Part shown: piece by piece, positions 29,066-39,106 of the stretch
Layout: the number at the start of each line of letters is the position of its first letter
Position numbering within the stretch: the stretch's first letter is position 1
NCBI GenBank assembly: GCA_030374735.1
Contig: JASCIV010000017.1
Span: forward strand, 1 to 64,000
DNA length: 64,000 nt
Direction of reading: 5' to 3'
From: Gracilaria caudata
Lineage: Eukaryota; Rhodophyta; Florideophyceae; Gracilariales; Gracilariaceae
Translations under genes and position numbers: made by a program
Notes under the pieces: generated by a model
What the model was told of the DNA's origin: nothing
Databases searched by the model: none
Seen by the model: only the letters and a program-made list of their open reading frames with translations

Positions 29066-30727
29066 TTAGCTGTCGCCACGCTCTACAAAGTTGTTAACTC
29101 CAGAGATCATCTTCACCGATGCTATCTTATCCCCAACTTGCAACTGCGGCAGAAACTGTTTACCATCATCCACGTACCCAAACGTCGATATGCTTCCGGT
29201 CAACACACTGCCACCGAAAGATCTGGCCTGATATGACGTTGGATCAAGCATGAAAAGGTAGAATTGCGAAGAGGCGTCATTCGCGTCTTCCACACTATGC
29301 ACCATTGCCATAGCACCGAAAGCAGAAACAGGTAGAACAGGTTGTAAATCACCTATTCCGAGTTCGTCCAAAGTTGCGCCATACGCAGGAGATGGTTCAC
29401 CATCCGCCAAGATTTCTAAAGGGATTTGTCTTCTCTTTCCAGACTTTGGGTCCTTGAAACCGTCAAAATTATCATCTTCTCTCTCTCCCATTTGGGCGAA
29501 AAAGTCCTTTTGTGTAGCCAGAATCTTCGTGTTATCGTAGTACCCACGGCGCGCAATGTCTACGAAATTACCGCATGTTAGGGGAGCTGAGAAACCGTCC
29601 AGAACAGCCGTTATTGTTAGATCTTTTCCAAGAGGTTTTAATGTGATGGGGTCTTTCCATGTTGCATCTCCTCCTTTCCTCAGATTGAGCTGTACCAGGG
29701 CCCTGCCAACAAGGCGCGGAAATCTGCAAAGGCAACATTGCAATACAAGAGTAGGCGCGTTTGCAAGTCAGTGTCAACGTAGTGTAGATTCGTGACGCAA
29801 TTGTTGGCGGACACGAAAATGTACACTTACTCGTTGTAGCGACGTGGAATCTTGAAAGGTAACCCAATACCTTCCACAGCAATTTGTTCGATATCTGCAA
29901 CATGGTCCAAAGCCTGCTGTCTGAATTGCTCCACCACAGCAGCTTGAAAAGGGAGCAGCAAAAACGATGCATCCCATAACAATGCATGTAAGCAGAACGT
30001 TAGTAGGCTAGGAGAGCCCGTAGTGCAAGCAACGAGGAAATGAACTCAACATACCATCGAAATTTGTTTTCTTAGACATGGAATTTCGCCTCTCAAAGGC
30101 ATCAGATAGCGTTTCTTGAACTCTTGAAATCTGAGCTGGAAAGAAGGTGCTGTTTACGGGCGTAGACGAGAGTTGCAGTTCATCTTCAATTTCGGAAAGA
30201 CAACTCTCTAGCGCTGAGAGGGATTGAGCAGCTACCTGTCGTTTGTTGGCAGGTACGTCCAACAAGACATCCAACCGGGATGTAGTTATCAAATCTCTGA
30301 CCTTTTGCACATCTCTTCTACCGGCGATAAGTCCAGCCGCTCCACGGGAACGAAGATCAACTCCTAGACGTTCCAATTGTTCTTGGATTCGGCGGATCGG
30401 AATGGGCTCTGTTGAAAAGCGTTCGCTGGGTATGGGGAGTGAGTACCGGAGGATAGCATCCGAGTCTGTTATAAGATAGCGACGGAATATGGTATTAGTA
30501 GAGAGTAGGCCTTTTGCTTGTGCCTCGGACGGTGGTAGCAACAGCAGTGCTGCTGCTGCAGTTGCCGCAGTTGCTGCTGCAATTGCAGCGCGGTACGATG
30601 GAGACGCCGAGGAACAGAATGGAAACGTTGGATGCGAGGTTGCGGAGCGCGGCCGTTTAACCAGAGGTATGGAGGAGCGGTAAAGAAAGGCGACAGTCGA
30701 TGACTGGGGCATTGTCTGGGCTGGCAT
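29066..30727 (-). CDS. CYP38: Thylakoid-lumen cyclophilin-like protein, CYP38/TLP40 type (three exons)
   Basis: Three exons (30727-30055, 29942-29831, 29723-29066) with introns of 112 and 106 nt (GTATGT...CAAG, GTAAGT...GCAG) give 480 residues. The presequence is bipartite: a serine- and arginine-rich stromal part, then a hydrophobic alanine run ending PPSEAQA, a lumenal cleavage site. An N-terminal helical domain follows (SDAILRYSLPIP, RRIQEQLERLG). The cyclophilin-like domain has AVLDGFSAPLTCGNFVDIAR, GYYDNT, IPLEILADGEPSPAYGATLD, FGAMAMVHS and STFGYVDDGKQFLPQLQVGD. In plants CYP38 assists assembly and repair of photosystem II and is essentially inactive as a prolyl isomerase. It converges on Ubc13 and is divergent from UBA3, with a tRNA gene between. 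Confidence 0.92.
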
Positions 30728-31093
30728 GTTGACGGCCCTCTTGAGATCATAGGCAAATTCTTCACCTAAGGACTTTTTGCTCGTAGAGTAACATTCGAAC
30801 AAGTACCAGATAACCCGTGTAGCTTTGCGTCGCTTTAGCCTTTGTAAAGATAGATAGCATTCATTCGGGGCGGGGTTTCGTATGTATGGGGGAGAATCTC
30901 CTGCCGACGGAGATTGCACAGTAGAGTGCTACTCTGTACCATTGCACAAGGGTAGAATTCGCTGCCTGTGGCAATGCATTGAATGGAAGAAATGAGCGGA
31001 TGAGTCCACGTATTCGATCTTAGATCCACATATTTTTGTATTGAAATAAATACCGTTTTGTCCGCCCCGGGTGAACAGAAGAGAGCGATGTCA
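30728..31093. promoter_or_regulatory. CYP38 promoter region and tRNA leader
   Basis: About 370 bp. On the CYP38 strand it carries TACCCTTGTG (30945-30954), one base off the decamer seen upstream of other genes. On the plus strand an A/T-rich tract at about 31029-31053 precedes the permuted tRNA, as a TATA-like Pol III element would. Confidence 0.4.
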
Positions 31094-31183
31094 GCTGAGG
31101 TTCCGGGTTCGATTCCCGGCGGGCGTACGCAAGCGCCTGTAGTCAAATGGTATGATATCAGCCTTCCAAGAGGCTCTCTCTTC
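31078..31183 (+). tRNA. Circularly permuted tRNA-Gly(UCC) gene
   Basis: The 3' half lies upstream of the 5' half. The 3' half (31094-31127) gives the anticodon-stem strand GCUGA, variable loop GGUU, a perfect T arm (CCGGG, UUCGAUU, CCCGG), the acceptor strand CGGGCGU and discriminator A. After a five-base linker (31128-31132) the 5' half (31133-31169) gives the acceptor strand GCGCCUG, a D arm with GUCA/UGAU, the anticodon-stem strand UCAGC and loop CUUCCAA with anticodon UCC. Both acceptor strands pair over seven positions (two G-U) and UCAGC pairs GCUGA exactly, so the rejoined molecule is a full cloverleaf. Sequence before the 3' half (GAAGAGAG, 31078-31085) is complementary to sequence after the 5' half (CTCTCTTC, 31176-31183), as needed for a bulge-helix-bulge splice. 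TTTT at 31192 and 31200 can end Pol III transcription. Confidence 0.88.
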
Positions 31184-31191
31184 GCCCGTTC

Positions 31192-31203
31192 TTTTCCTCT
31201 TTT
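31192..31203 (+). terminator. Pol III T-run terminators after the tRNA gene
   Basis: Two TTTT runs, 31192-31195 and 31200-31203, about 10-20 nt after the leader-trailer stem of the permuted tRNA. Confidence 0.5.
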
Positions 31204-31343
31204 GCATAACCCAACGGGATTAAAGTTTGCTTCCTCTTCGAAGACATACACACCTTTTGTTACTCTCATTTGCTGAGGTGAATGATATGAGCCTTTGTCG
31301 GCAATGAGTGTGCAGGCACACATCAACAGCATCGAGCTTCACC

Positions 31344-32669
31344 ATGCAGACTGAAAATGTTTCTAGTGATGCGCCAGGCTGGAAGTCCGGCGGTCCTTCA
31401 TGGGGTGGTTTGGACCATCTTCTGCGCAACGCAGGACCGCTTTCCACTGACCTCAACGTCGAAGGCGCAGATTCCACAGAAACTTTTCTGCGCCAACATT
31501 GCAAGGTGCTTATCATCGGCGCTGGTGGTCTAGGCTGTGAACTTTTAAAGGACGTAGCTCTTTCAGGCTTTCGTCACATCCATGTAATAGATCTCGACAC
31601 CATCGACGTTACAAACCTCAACAGACAGTTTTTGTTCCAGTCGACAGATGTAGGAAAGTCAAAGGCCGAGGTGGCCGCGCGGTTTATCAATTCACGGGTT
31701 CCGGGATGCAGCGTTGTAGCTCATCATGCTAACATCATGGATTTTGAGAGTGGCTTCTATCAGCAATTCAATATGGTAATTGCAGGACTTGATTCCGTCG
31801 AAGCGCGTCGTTGGTTGAATGCTATGCTAGTCAGTTTGGTTCAGTTTGAATCCGACGGATCAATCAATCGATCTTCCGTGATACCGTTGATTGACGGTGG
31901 TACTGAAGGCTTTCAAGGACAGGCAAGAATTATATTTCCGCGCTTCACGTCCTGCTTCGAATGTACGCTCAACTTATTTCCGCCGCAACAAAACTTTCCG
32001 TTCTGCACAATTGCCAACACACCGAGGCTACCCGAGCATTGTATTGAGTACGCACACGTCATTTTATGGGACAAACTGAAGCCATTTGGAAATGTAAAGC
32101 TGGATATGGACAATGTAGAACACACCAAGTGGATGTACGAAACAGCAAAAGCCAGAGCAGAGCAATTTGGAATAGAAGGTGTTACGTTACGATTAACACA
32201 AGGTGTTGCTAAGAATATCATCCCGGCAGTCGCCTCAACAAATGCAATTGTAGCCGCTGCCTGCGCTAACGAGGCGTTTAAGATGATATCCTGTATTGCT
32301 AAAAACATGGACAACTACATGATGTATAACGGAACAATTGGGGTATACACATATACGTACAAGAATGAAAAGAGGCCTGATTGTCCGGTGTGCGGAGTTC
32401 CACAACCAAAGACTTTGAACGTCGCAGGCACGGATTCTCTCGCCGAGTTCCTGGACCAAATAGCTGCAGATCCTGACATTCGCTCGAAAAAGCCATTCCT
32501 TCGTTCAAACACCGGGAAGACCCTATACGCTTCCACCTCTCCACTCCGGGAGGCAACGCAACTGAATCTAGAGAAAAGGCTCAACGAGTTAATCACCTCG
32601 GGCGCGGAGGTAACATTAGCGGACAGAGATTTGCCCTTCATTCGAACTCTTGTCATTAACTACAAATAG
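31344..32669 (+). CDS. UBA3: NEDD8-activating enzyme E1 catalytic subunit, UBA3/ECR1
   Basis: A 441-residue intronless gene. The nucleotide-binding motif is VLIIGAGGLGCELLKDVALS and is followed by the family's DLDTIDVTNLNRQFLF. The catalytic cysteine lies in FPFCTIANTPRLPEHCIEYA. Zinc cysteines are seen in SCFECTLNLFPP and RPDCPVCGVP, and AVASTNAIVAAACANEAFK is conserved. The C-terminal ubiquitin-fold domain that recruits Ubc12 follows. UBA3 works with APPBP1 to charge NEDD8, which activates cullin-RING ligases. The ATG at 31344 is preferred to upstream in-frame starts. It converges on the AP-3 delta gene (133 bp between stops). Confidence 0.95.
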   Translation: MQTENVSSDAPGWKSGGPSWGGLDHLLRNAGPLSTDLNVEGADSTETFLRQHCKVLIIGAGGLGCELLKDVALSGFRHIHVIDLDTIDVTNLNRQFLFQSTDVGKSKAEVAARFINSRVPGCSVVAHHANIMDFESGFYQQFNMVIAGLDSVEARRWLNAMLVSLVQFESDGSINRSSVIPLIDGGTEGFQGQARIIFPRFTSCFECTLNLFPPQQNFPFCTIANTPRLPEHCIEYAHVILWDKLKPFGNVKLDMDNVEHTKWMYETAKARAEQFGIEGVTLRLTQGVAKNIIPAVASTNAIVAAACANEAFKMISCIAKNMDNYMMYNGTIGVYTYTYKNEKRPDCPVCGVPQPKTLNVAGTDSLAEFLDQIAADPDIRSKKPFLRSNTGKTLYASTSPLREATQLNLEKRLNELITSGAEVTLADRDLPFIRTLVINYK

Positions 32670-32802
32670 TTTCCTCGACTATAATCAAGTTAGGTGGAAA
32701 TAGATTGCATCGCCCTACGATATTCTATATGATATTCTAAACGACCCAAAGAACCCTTCCTCTCGCAAGCATGTCGGTACTGACTCTTGACTCTGGTGTC
32801 AC

Positions 32803-35735
32803 CTAGATCAGAGATTCCGTTAAGTTCACTGGCGTCTTTGCAGTAGTTGCAGCACTCGATGCGCCGGGATTTGATGGAGAAGCTTCAAAGTCAATCAAGC
32901 TTTGCTGGCCAACTGCGGTCTTCAATGCTGCTTGGCTTGTCGAATGGCCATTGGCGCCCTCCTCCTTCTTCTTCTTCTTCTTCTTCTTCTTCTTGCGCTT
33001 ATCGTCCTTCTTAGATGGGTTGCTCGTAGGTTGATCAAATGCTCCCTCAAAAGCAGCTCTGAACCTGGCGTTATCTTTTGATGCAGCATCTCGTACATTT
33101 TCTTCATCGCTCAGTGGCAATCCCAGTGGATTCTCCTCAGATATCACGACAGCAGCCTCAGATGTAAGTTGCCCAGTGTCATATTTCACTCTCGAAACAT
33201 CTACTTCGCTGTCCAACGGGTTCTCCTTTCGACGACCCTTTGTCTGCTTCCCAGAAGCACCGAGGTAGAATGGGTTATCTGTTCTGCTATGAGCCCCTTG
33301 ATAGTTGCTCAGCAACCCTCCTTGGGCTGTGCTAGCTGAAGATGGTTGTGCGCTGGTGCTGTCCGTCATGCTCAACGTGCTGCTTCCAAATGCAAACTCC
33401 TTGAAGAGATTTCCGTCATCGTCGCCAACATCAACTTCCTCATCGGTGGAACCGATCGTTTTCAAGAGATATGCATACAACGAATCAGCTCCTGTGTCAA
33501 GAAGAGGAGTTTCAAGGTCTAGGTCAGGACCAATGGGTACCTTCGACTGGGCTCGATGATCCACTGGTATAAGCTTTGCGTCAAATAGCGAAGTCATCGA
33601 ATTCCTTTCTGACGCTTCCACTTCCGACAAGAGACAGTCAAAGAAGCAAGCGCGTTCCTGCACCTCAGCGAACTGACTGCCAACCAAAGCTTTCGCATAG
33701 TTCATAACCATTGTCCGCAAGTCCGCTGCGCTTTCATCTGGGCATGTGCAGTAGATCTTAACACACGCAGTAAGAACTCGAACTTGCGCAGGGGAGTCGA
33801 GGTATTTTCTCGGAAACGAAGTAAGAATCTTACATGCCTCAGTGTGATTCTCTACCAACTCACAGTACTCTCCTGCGATCCAAGCGGCACTGCCAGCAAG
33901 ATTCGGCGATAAGACAGGTCTACATGATAACTGGCTTCGTGGTTTCTTCCCATTAATTTCAAGTCCGGAAGCCTGTTGCTCTTCTTCACCCTCGTCCTTT
34001 GTTTCAGATTCGTCAGCCGTTGTTGGATCAGAAGCAGGGCACGTCTCGGAAGCAGTGGGATCTGTATATCCTGTTCGTAGTTCTAACAAGGAAAGGACTA
34101 CTTTGAGACTAACTGGTCGAATGGCTTCGACTCGAGAAGTGATCTCCACGAGCTGATCTCCGATGATTTCTCTGACATCTTGTGGTAGCATGGAAATTTC
34201 TGCAAGACCTCCAAGTATGACATTCATATACCACGCGAAATCATCCCCAGTTGTTAGCATCTCGTATCCTCTTTTGGCTGCATCTGAACTTCTCCTGAAT
34301 TCACCCGCTCTCAATAGCTCCTTCGCTAGAGCGCTTCGGTAAGGAGCCTCATGGTCGACAGGTGCAGACAGTGATGGGTTTTCTAGACCATCGATACTGT
34401 TCTTACTGTCACTCGGGGGTTGGATAGATAATGGAAAACCGTCCGCGCAAGTGTTGCGAAGCTTTCGAAGTATGATACGTGACACGTCTCGAAGTGTTCG
34501 TTTCGAAATGAACTCTGACACAAGTTCTAGGGCGCGCATTCGGATACCAATGTCTTCATCGTCGAGACAGTCAATAATATTGTCTCGGTGTTCAACGGCT
34601 ACCTGAGGTTGCTCCTGGATGAGTTTCCGCATTGACTGCAACCCAAGATACTTAAGGTTCTGATCCCTATCGTTCATGAACTCTCCAAGTCTCTCAGCAC
34701 ACAACTGAACTGCTTCAGGATACGCAAGAAGTCCGAGAGTTACAGTGCTGCAACACTCGTAAAGTAGACTCTTGGCCCTCGTCGATCTCATCAGTGTTGT
34801 CAAAGGCTCAACGAGTTTCTTCCCAAGCCTCGGCTCTAATGGCGTCAAGACACCCATTAGCTTGACAATCTTGATGAGCATCCAATTGCTACTCTCCTTG
34901 CTCAAAAGAAGCTGGTACAAGACCGGCGCTAACGAAAGGAAGCTCCTCGGAGCTGTCCGTGCAAGTTCGCATGTTACAGTTACAGCGGCGCACACGACAC
35001 TGGGGTCCTTGTCTGTGAGACGCTCTTTAAAACGTGCGCTGACAACGGGAAGCGTGTCCGGATGCACCATAATTAGTCGGTAGAGTACAAGCAACGCTTT
35101 CTTCCGGATATACGGACGTGGGCTGTTGAGGAGCAGAGAAACATCATTCTCAAGATCACGACCCAGCTCCTCAGTAACGAGCTTGGCAAGACATGTTAGG
35201 GCCTGAGAACAATCTTGCATTTTGATGCTGGTCATGTCCTTCTTGAACTGATTTGTTGTGAGCAATAGGACATCTGTGGTCGGAGAAAAAGACTGAGCAG
35301 CTGCAAGATACCCAATCCGCTTCGAGTAGAAGTCTGGACTACTCATTACTTCGACAATGTGAAAGGAGGCGAAGCCAATATTGTTACCCATCATTTGAAG
35401 CTAAAGGACTCAACACAAAAAACGAACATGATAGCGTTAGTGATCAACAAAGAAATGCATAGCAAGTCCCTGGAAAAGCTTAAGAGCCTGCGCTATCTGC
35501 GTTTGAGAGCGACTGAAACGCTGAGCACTGTATAAGATCGCGCACAAGAAGTGGAATTACTTACATGCGTGAGCTTCAAAACGGCAATAGCCTTTTTCGC
35601 GACATCCGAGCTTCGGCATTCCTCCGCAATCTCCGCAATCTTTGTGCGAATGTACTCTTCTTCATCCCGTCTATGTGCGCGGATACCCTTCACGAGATCC
35701 TGAAGCGACTGCTGGAAAAGAATGCCGTTGAACAT
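32803..35735 (-). CDS. AP3D: AP-3 adaptor complex delta subunit (two exons)
   Basis: Exon 1 (35735-35565) encodes MFNGILFQQSLQDLVKGIRA and on to AIAVLKLTH. After a 164-nt intron (GTAAGT...TTTAG, phase 0), exon 2 (35400-32803) continues LQMMGNNIGFASFHIVEVMS. The 922-residue product has the adaptin trunk motifs RIGYLAAAQSF, RPYIRKKALLVLYR and NWMLIKIVKLMGVLTPLEPR. A hinge is followed by a lysine-rich tract (KKDDKRKKKKKKKKKK near the C-terminus), also typical of AP-3 delta. AP-3 sorts cargo from endosomes or Golgi to vacuoles. The joined reading frame is collinear with the family across the splice. Confidence 0.93.
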
Positions 35736-36182
35736 GACGACGGGTTGTCGCTCTAGAAAGTCACCTACTCACACGGAGTCGGATAGGACGGTAGGCCAGC
35801 TCAGGATGAATGTGATCCAGTTTACAAGGCACAGGTCGCATTGATTGACGCTTGTTGAAGATGGCGCTTTCCCTCTTTGCCTACGCTTGCGGGTGGGATC
35901 CAAACGAAGTACGGATGCAACGACGCGCGGTTTCAAGGCCAGGGTGCCGAACATGTCACACTTCCTTACACTATAAGCATTTGCTTTAAAACTTGTTTTT
36001 ATTTTGAGCGTTGATTTTCTTGCACAGCGAGCTAATTCATTCAAGTTCTAGACACGGATCACGGAAGGTTCCTACAAGGAGCCGGGTGGTGAACGAGACG
36101 CCGTTCACCGAGAGGACTGCGAGAAGCTGCTTCACATTTCCTTTCTTCGAAGTGCAATTCGTGATCGATTATTGTACCCCAC
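35736..36182. other. Divergent promoter region between AP-3 delta and bL33m
   Basis: About 450 bp, AT-rich in the middle. A 91-codon minus-strand frame (35769-36044) has no recognisable content. Confidence 0.4.
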
Positions 36183-36353
36183 ATGGCGAAGGGAAAGAGC
36201 GTTCTCATCCGCCTGATGTCCAACGCGGGCACTGGCTACTTCTACGTCAAGCGAAAGAACCCAAAGACAATGCCGCACAAGCTCGAATTGATGAAGTATG
36301 ACCCCGTCGTCAAGAAGCACGTTTTATTCTCCGAGCTCAAGTTCAAAAAGTAA
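36183..36353 (+). CDS. Mitochondrial ribosomal protein bL33m
   Basis: A 56-residue protein: [20 protein letters not shown], then [20 protein letters not shown] and [16 protein letters not shown]. The pattern ([30 protein letters not shown]) is that of bL33 of the large subunit and lacks the cysteine pairs of zinc-binding forms. It resembles mitochondrial L33 more than plastid L33, which in red algae is usually plastid-encoded. It has no separate presequence, as is common for mitochondrial L33. It converges on HisI with 85 bp between the stops. Confidence 0.9.
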   Translation: MAKGKSVLIRLMSNAGTGYFYVKRKNPKTMPHKLELMKYDPVVKKHVLFSELKFKK

Positions 36354-36438
36354 TGTGACATAAATCTGAACTCGCTGCCCTCATTCGTCGAAAGTTCTTC
36401 GACCACTGTCACAATCAAGCATGTTCGTGCACCATCTA

Positions 36439-37053
36439 TCATAATTTCTGTTTCTCGTTCTTGTATAACTCGTTTGGATCCATCAACACATCGGCTATGA
36501 CCTCTTCTTCACCGTGCGGTGGTCTGAATGCTTTATAGAAACACGATCGTCTGCCTGTATGGCAAGCCACACCGAACTGATCCACCTTTAGTAAAATGGT
36601 ATCACCGTCACAGTCGAGCACAACATCTCGCACCTCTTGAATCTGGCCAGAAGTATCACCCTTTCTCCACAGTTGTTGTCTAGATCGTGAGTAGTACACA
36701 GCCCTTCCTCCTCGTAGAGTCTCTGCAATAGAATCCGCATTCATCCACGCCATCATCAGAATCTCACCAGAGTCCCATTGCTGCGCAATCGCTGGCACCA
36801 ATCCCGCCTCATTAAACTTCACGTTGCTGATGAGAATCTGGGCGTCAATCCGCTCACCCTTCCATGGTTCCGTCGGAAGTGCTTTTTCCGAGTGCTGATG
36901 AAGCGTTGATCGGATTACTGCAGTCTTTCGGGAAAGTAGTTGTTTGTATGTGGGTGCTCGCAAACATAAGGCGTTTGGCAAAAAGCTGGTGCCTCCGACC
37001 AGAAGGAAGGGCTCCTTCCTCGCACAAGGAACGACCCACGCTAACCGTTTCAT
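36439..37053 (-). CDS. hisI: Phosphoribosyl-AMP cyclohydrolase (HisI), monofunctional, probably plastid-targeted
   Basis: Catalyses the third step of histidine synthesis, opening the adenine ring of phosphoribosyl-AMP. The 204-residue product has about 75 residues of presequence-like text, then FNEAGLVPAIAQQWDSGEIL, MMAWMNADSIAETL, YYSRSRQQLWRKGDTSGQIQ, and the metal-binding segment VLDCDGDTILLK...GVACHTGRRSCF. In plants this domain is fused to the phosphoribosyl-ATP pyrophosphatase (HisE); here the protein ends about 25 residues after the HisI domain and there is no room for HisE before the next gene. The first ATG is 37053; the open frame extends to a TTG at 37101. Confidence 0.92.
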   Translation of the reverse strand: MKRLAWVVPCARKEPFLLVGGTSFLPNALCLRAPTYKQLLSRKTAVIRSTLHQHSEKALPTEPWKGERIDAQILISNVKFNEAGLVPAIAQQWDSGEILMMAWMNADSIAETLRGGRAVYYSRSRQQLWRKGDTSGQIQEVRDVVLDCDGDTILLKVDQFGVACHTGRRSCFYKAFRPPHGEEEVIADVLMDPNELYKNEKQKL

Positions 37054-37897
37054 CTCGGCGGTCAGGACAAACAGTTTACTCAAAGGCTGCTCCTCATACA
37101 ACGGTGGCTACCGACTACGCAATCCGATTGCCGCCTCGAACTAACATAAAAAATATCGGTTTTTGTTCCAAAGCATTTGCAAGAAAAATGCATCCAAAGT
37201 GAAGGATGCAAAGGATGCAAAAAGGTCTCTCTCTCTCATTTACGGGTATCCTAGCTAGTGTCTATTCGACCGATTTCATTGTGCGAAAACGATTATTTTT
37301 TGCACGATTTTGACCCCTCATACGCATATTTTTACGCGTTGATTTCGATAAGAATCGTTGATTTTGGTACGAAAAAAGCCGGTTTTCTAAGCTCTTGCTA
37401 TGAATAGTAGCATTTTTTGTAACTCTGGGTGATTCGTGGATACACGCTTATTCATCTCTTCTCTAAGATGATGAAAATCAGCTGAGGCTAAGAATTGTTT
37501 TAAGCGCGATAGCTGGGTTTGAAGACGAAGTCTTCAAAACCGCTGAAAAAACTGCTCAAAGTAATAAAATTTCTACTGAATGTTGATGGTTTTTGGCCTC
37601 ATATGAGGCCACGGTCGAATAGACACTAGATTAATTACTTCTTAGGACTATGAGTAACATTATAGCGCATTATTATTTAGCTCCTTCGGAGCCCGTGAGC
37701 TGCTCATCTGTGACACGGAGGCCAGTTTTCCGCGCCACACCCAAACGCTGCACAAAGGTAACCCTCTTACCTGGACCGTCGTAGTTGGAGCCGCAGGTGT
37801 CGATGAGGTTTGTTTGTTGGTTTTACATGCTTCACTCTAGACCGACGGCAATGCCGAGTTCACAATCGTGGGTAGCGTTCTAGCGTTCTGGTTTGCA
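37054..37897. other. Intergenic region carrying a MITE
   Basis: About 840 bp between HisI and uL3m. Apart from the MITE nothing gene-like is seen; GGATGCAAA repeats lie at 37203-37221. Confidence 0.5.
37258..37626. mobile_element. MITE-like element with 15-bp terminal inverted repeats and TA flanks
   Basis: The left end GTGTCTATTCGACCG is matched exactly, inverted, by the right end CGGTCGAATAGACAC. Each end is bordered by TA (37256-37257 and 37627-37628), the target duplication of Tc1/mariner-type transposition. The 369-bp interior is AT-rich, has no coding capacity, and contains a 16-bp palindrome (GGCCTCATATGAGGCC) near the right end. This is the form of a non-autonomous element. Confidence 0.78.
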
Positions 37898-38740
37898 CTA
37901 TTCAATAGCTTCCACCACGCCTTTTTTTCTCCACTCGATTATGCCGTCCGTACTCATTCGCAAAGCAGGAGGCGCTTGTTCGTTTCTTCGCAACTTCTTA
38001 ACCGCATCTCTTACTCGAACCCAATTGCCCGAGTTTCCTGGTACAGCTCCACGCACATAGATAAGATTACGATTACAATCGACGCGATACACCATTAAAT
38101 TGTGCACAGTAACCCTTTCGTTACCCATACGACCAGCCATTTTCTTCCCTTTAAACACACGCCCCGGTTTTGTAGACATACCAATAGAACCTCCTTTCCG
38201 ATGCGTCTTGCTAGTACCATGGGTGGCAGGAGCTCCAGAGAAACCCCAGCGCTTCATCACGCCCTGCGTTCCTTTTCCTATGGATGTCCCCGTGACATCC
38301 ACAAGCTGCCCCACCGAGAAATGATTGGCACGAATCTCGGTACCAACATCTAGTTTGAACATCTCATGCACTCCAAATTCAGTCAGCTTGTGTTTTGGTT
38401 CAACGCCAGCTTTTGCGCAATGATATCGATGAGCTTTCTTCGTTTTATACGGTCGTTTTGGACCGGCTCCGACCTGAATTCGCCACCGTTGTCGATGGTC
38501 GTTTGGATTTGGAGGAGCAACACTGATGACATGACATCGGTCAACGCAAAGAACTGTGATCGGATGACGCGTTCCTTCTGCATCCCACAGACTCATCATT
38601 CCTACTTTGCGTGCTAGCACGCCGCATGGTCGAAACTCTCCGCTGAATCCGGGCAGTGTTCTTGTTGGTTGTGCATCAGAGAGCGAGGTACAGAGAGAGC
38701 GGCCTATCCGTCGCCATTGTGCTCGCAATGATCTGAGCAT
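37898..38740 (-). CDS. Mitochondrial large-subunit ribosomal protein uL3m
   Basis: A 280-residue protein. A basic presequence (MLRSLRAQWRRIGRSLCTSL) is followed by the organellar/bacterial uL3 core: RKVGMMSLWDAEGTRHPITV, LVDVTGTSIGKGTQGVMKRW, GFSGAPATHGTSKTHRKGGS and MAGRMGNERVTVHNL. uL3 nucleates the peptidyl-transferase region of the large subunit. The insertion and sequence style match mitochondrial rather than plastid L3. The first ATG is 38740; the open frame reaches a TTG at 38794. It is divergent from the CDV3-like gene across about 370 bp. Confidence 0.92.
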   Translation of the reverse strand: MLRSLRAQWRRIGRSLCTSLSDAQPTRTLPGFSGEFRPCGVLARKVGMMSLWDAEGTRHPITVLCVDRCHVISVAPPNPNDHRQRWRIQVGAGPKRPYKTKKAHRYHCAKAGVEPKHKLTEFGVHEMFKLDVGTEIRANHFSVGQLVDVTGTSIGKGTQGVMKRWGFSGAPATHGTSKTHRKGGSIGMSTKPGRVFKGKKMAGRMGNERVTVHNLMVYRVDCNRNLIYVRGAVPGNSGNWVRVRDAVKKLRRNEQAPPALRMSTDGIIEWRKKGVVEAIE

Positions 38741-39106
38741 CGCGGAGGGAAGTACGGATGGACGTGATCGCGAAGCGAGGATGCGGAAGAACAACCGGTT
38801 GTCGAAGAGACGGGGATAGATACAGATCTAACTTGCCGATGCTCAAGGTGAGGGACACCTACGAGATGTTGTTACCCTTCATTAAAAAACTGGCTACAAG
38901 AAAATGTATCATTATACGACGAGTATTCATGAGGTGGGGATACCAAGGCTACTTGGGTGGATAATCGCACGACAATAATCACAAGAGCCCAACGCCGAAC
39001 CGTGGGTAAATCGCCCAAACACATCTGACATGCGTAGCGGAGCCGACCGTCGCACCCCTGAAGTAGCGAAGTTACGCATTCTACAAGGCTAACAAAAGCG
39101 CGCATC
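38741..39106. other. Divergent promoter region
   Basis: About 370 bp between uL3m and the CDV3-like gene, presumably a shared promoter. No other feature is seen. Confidence 0.4.
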
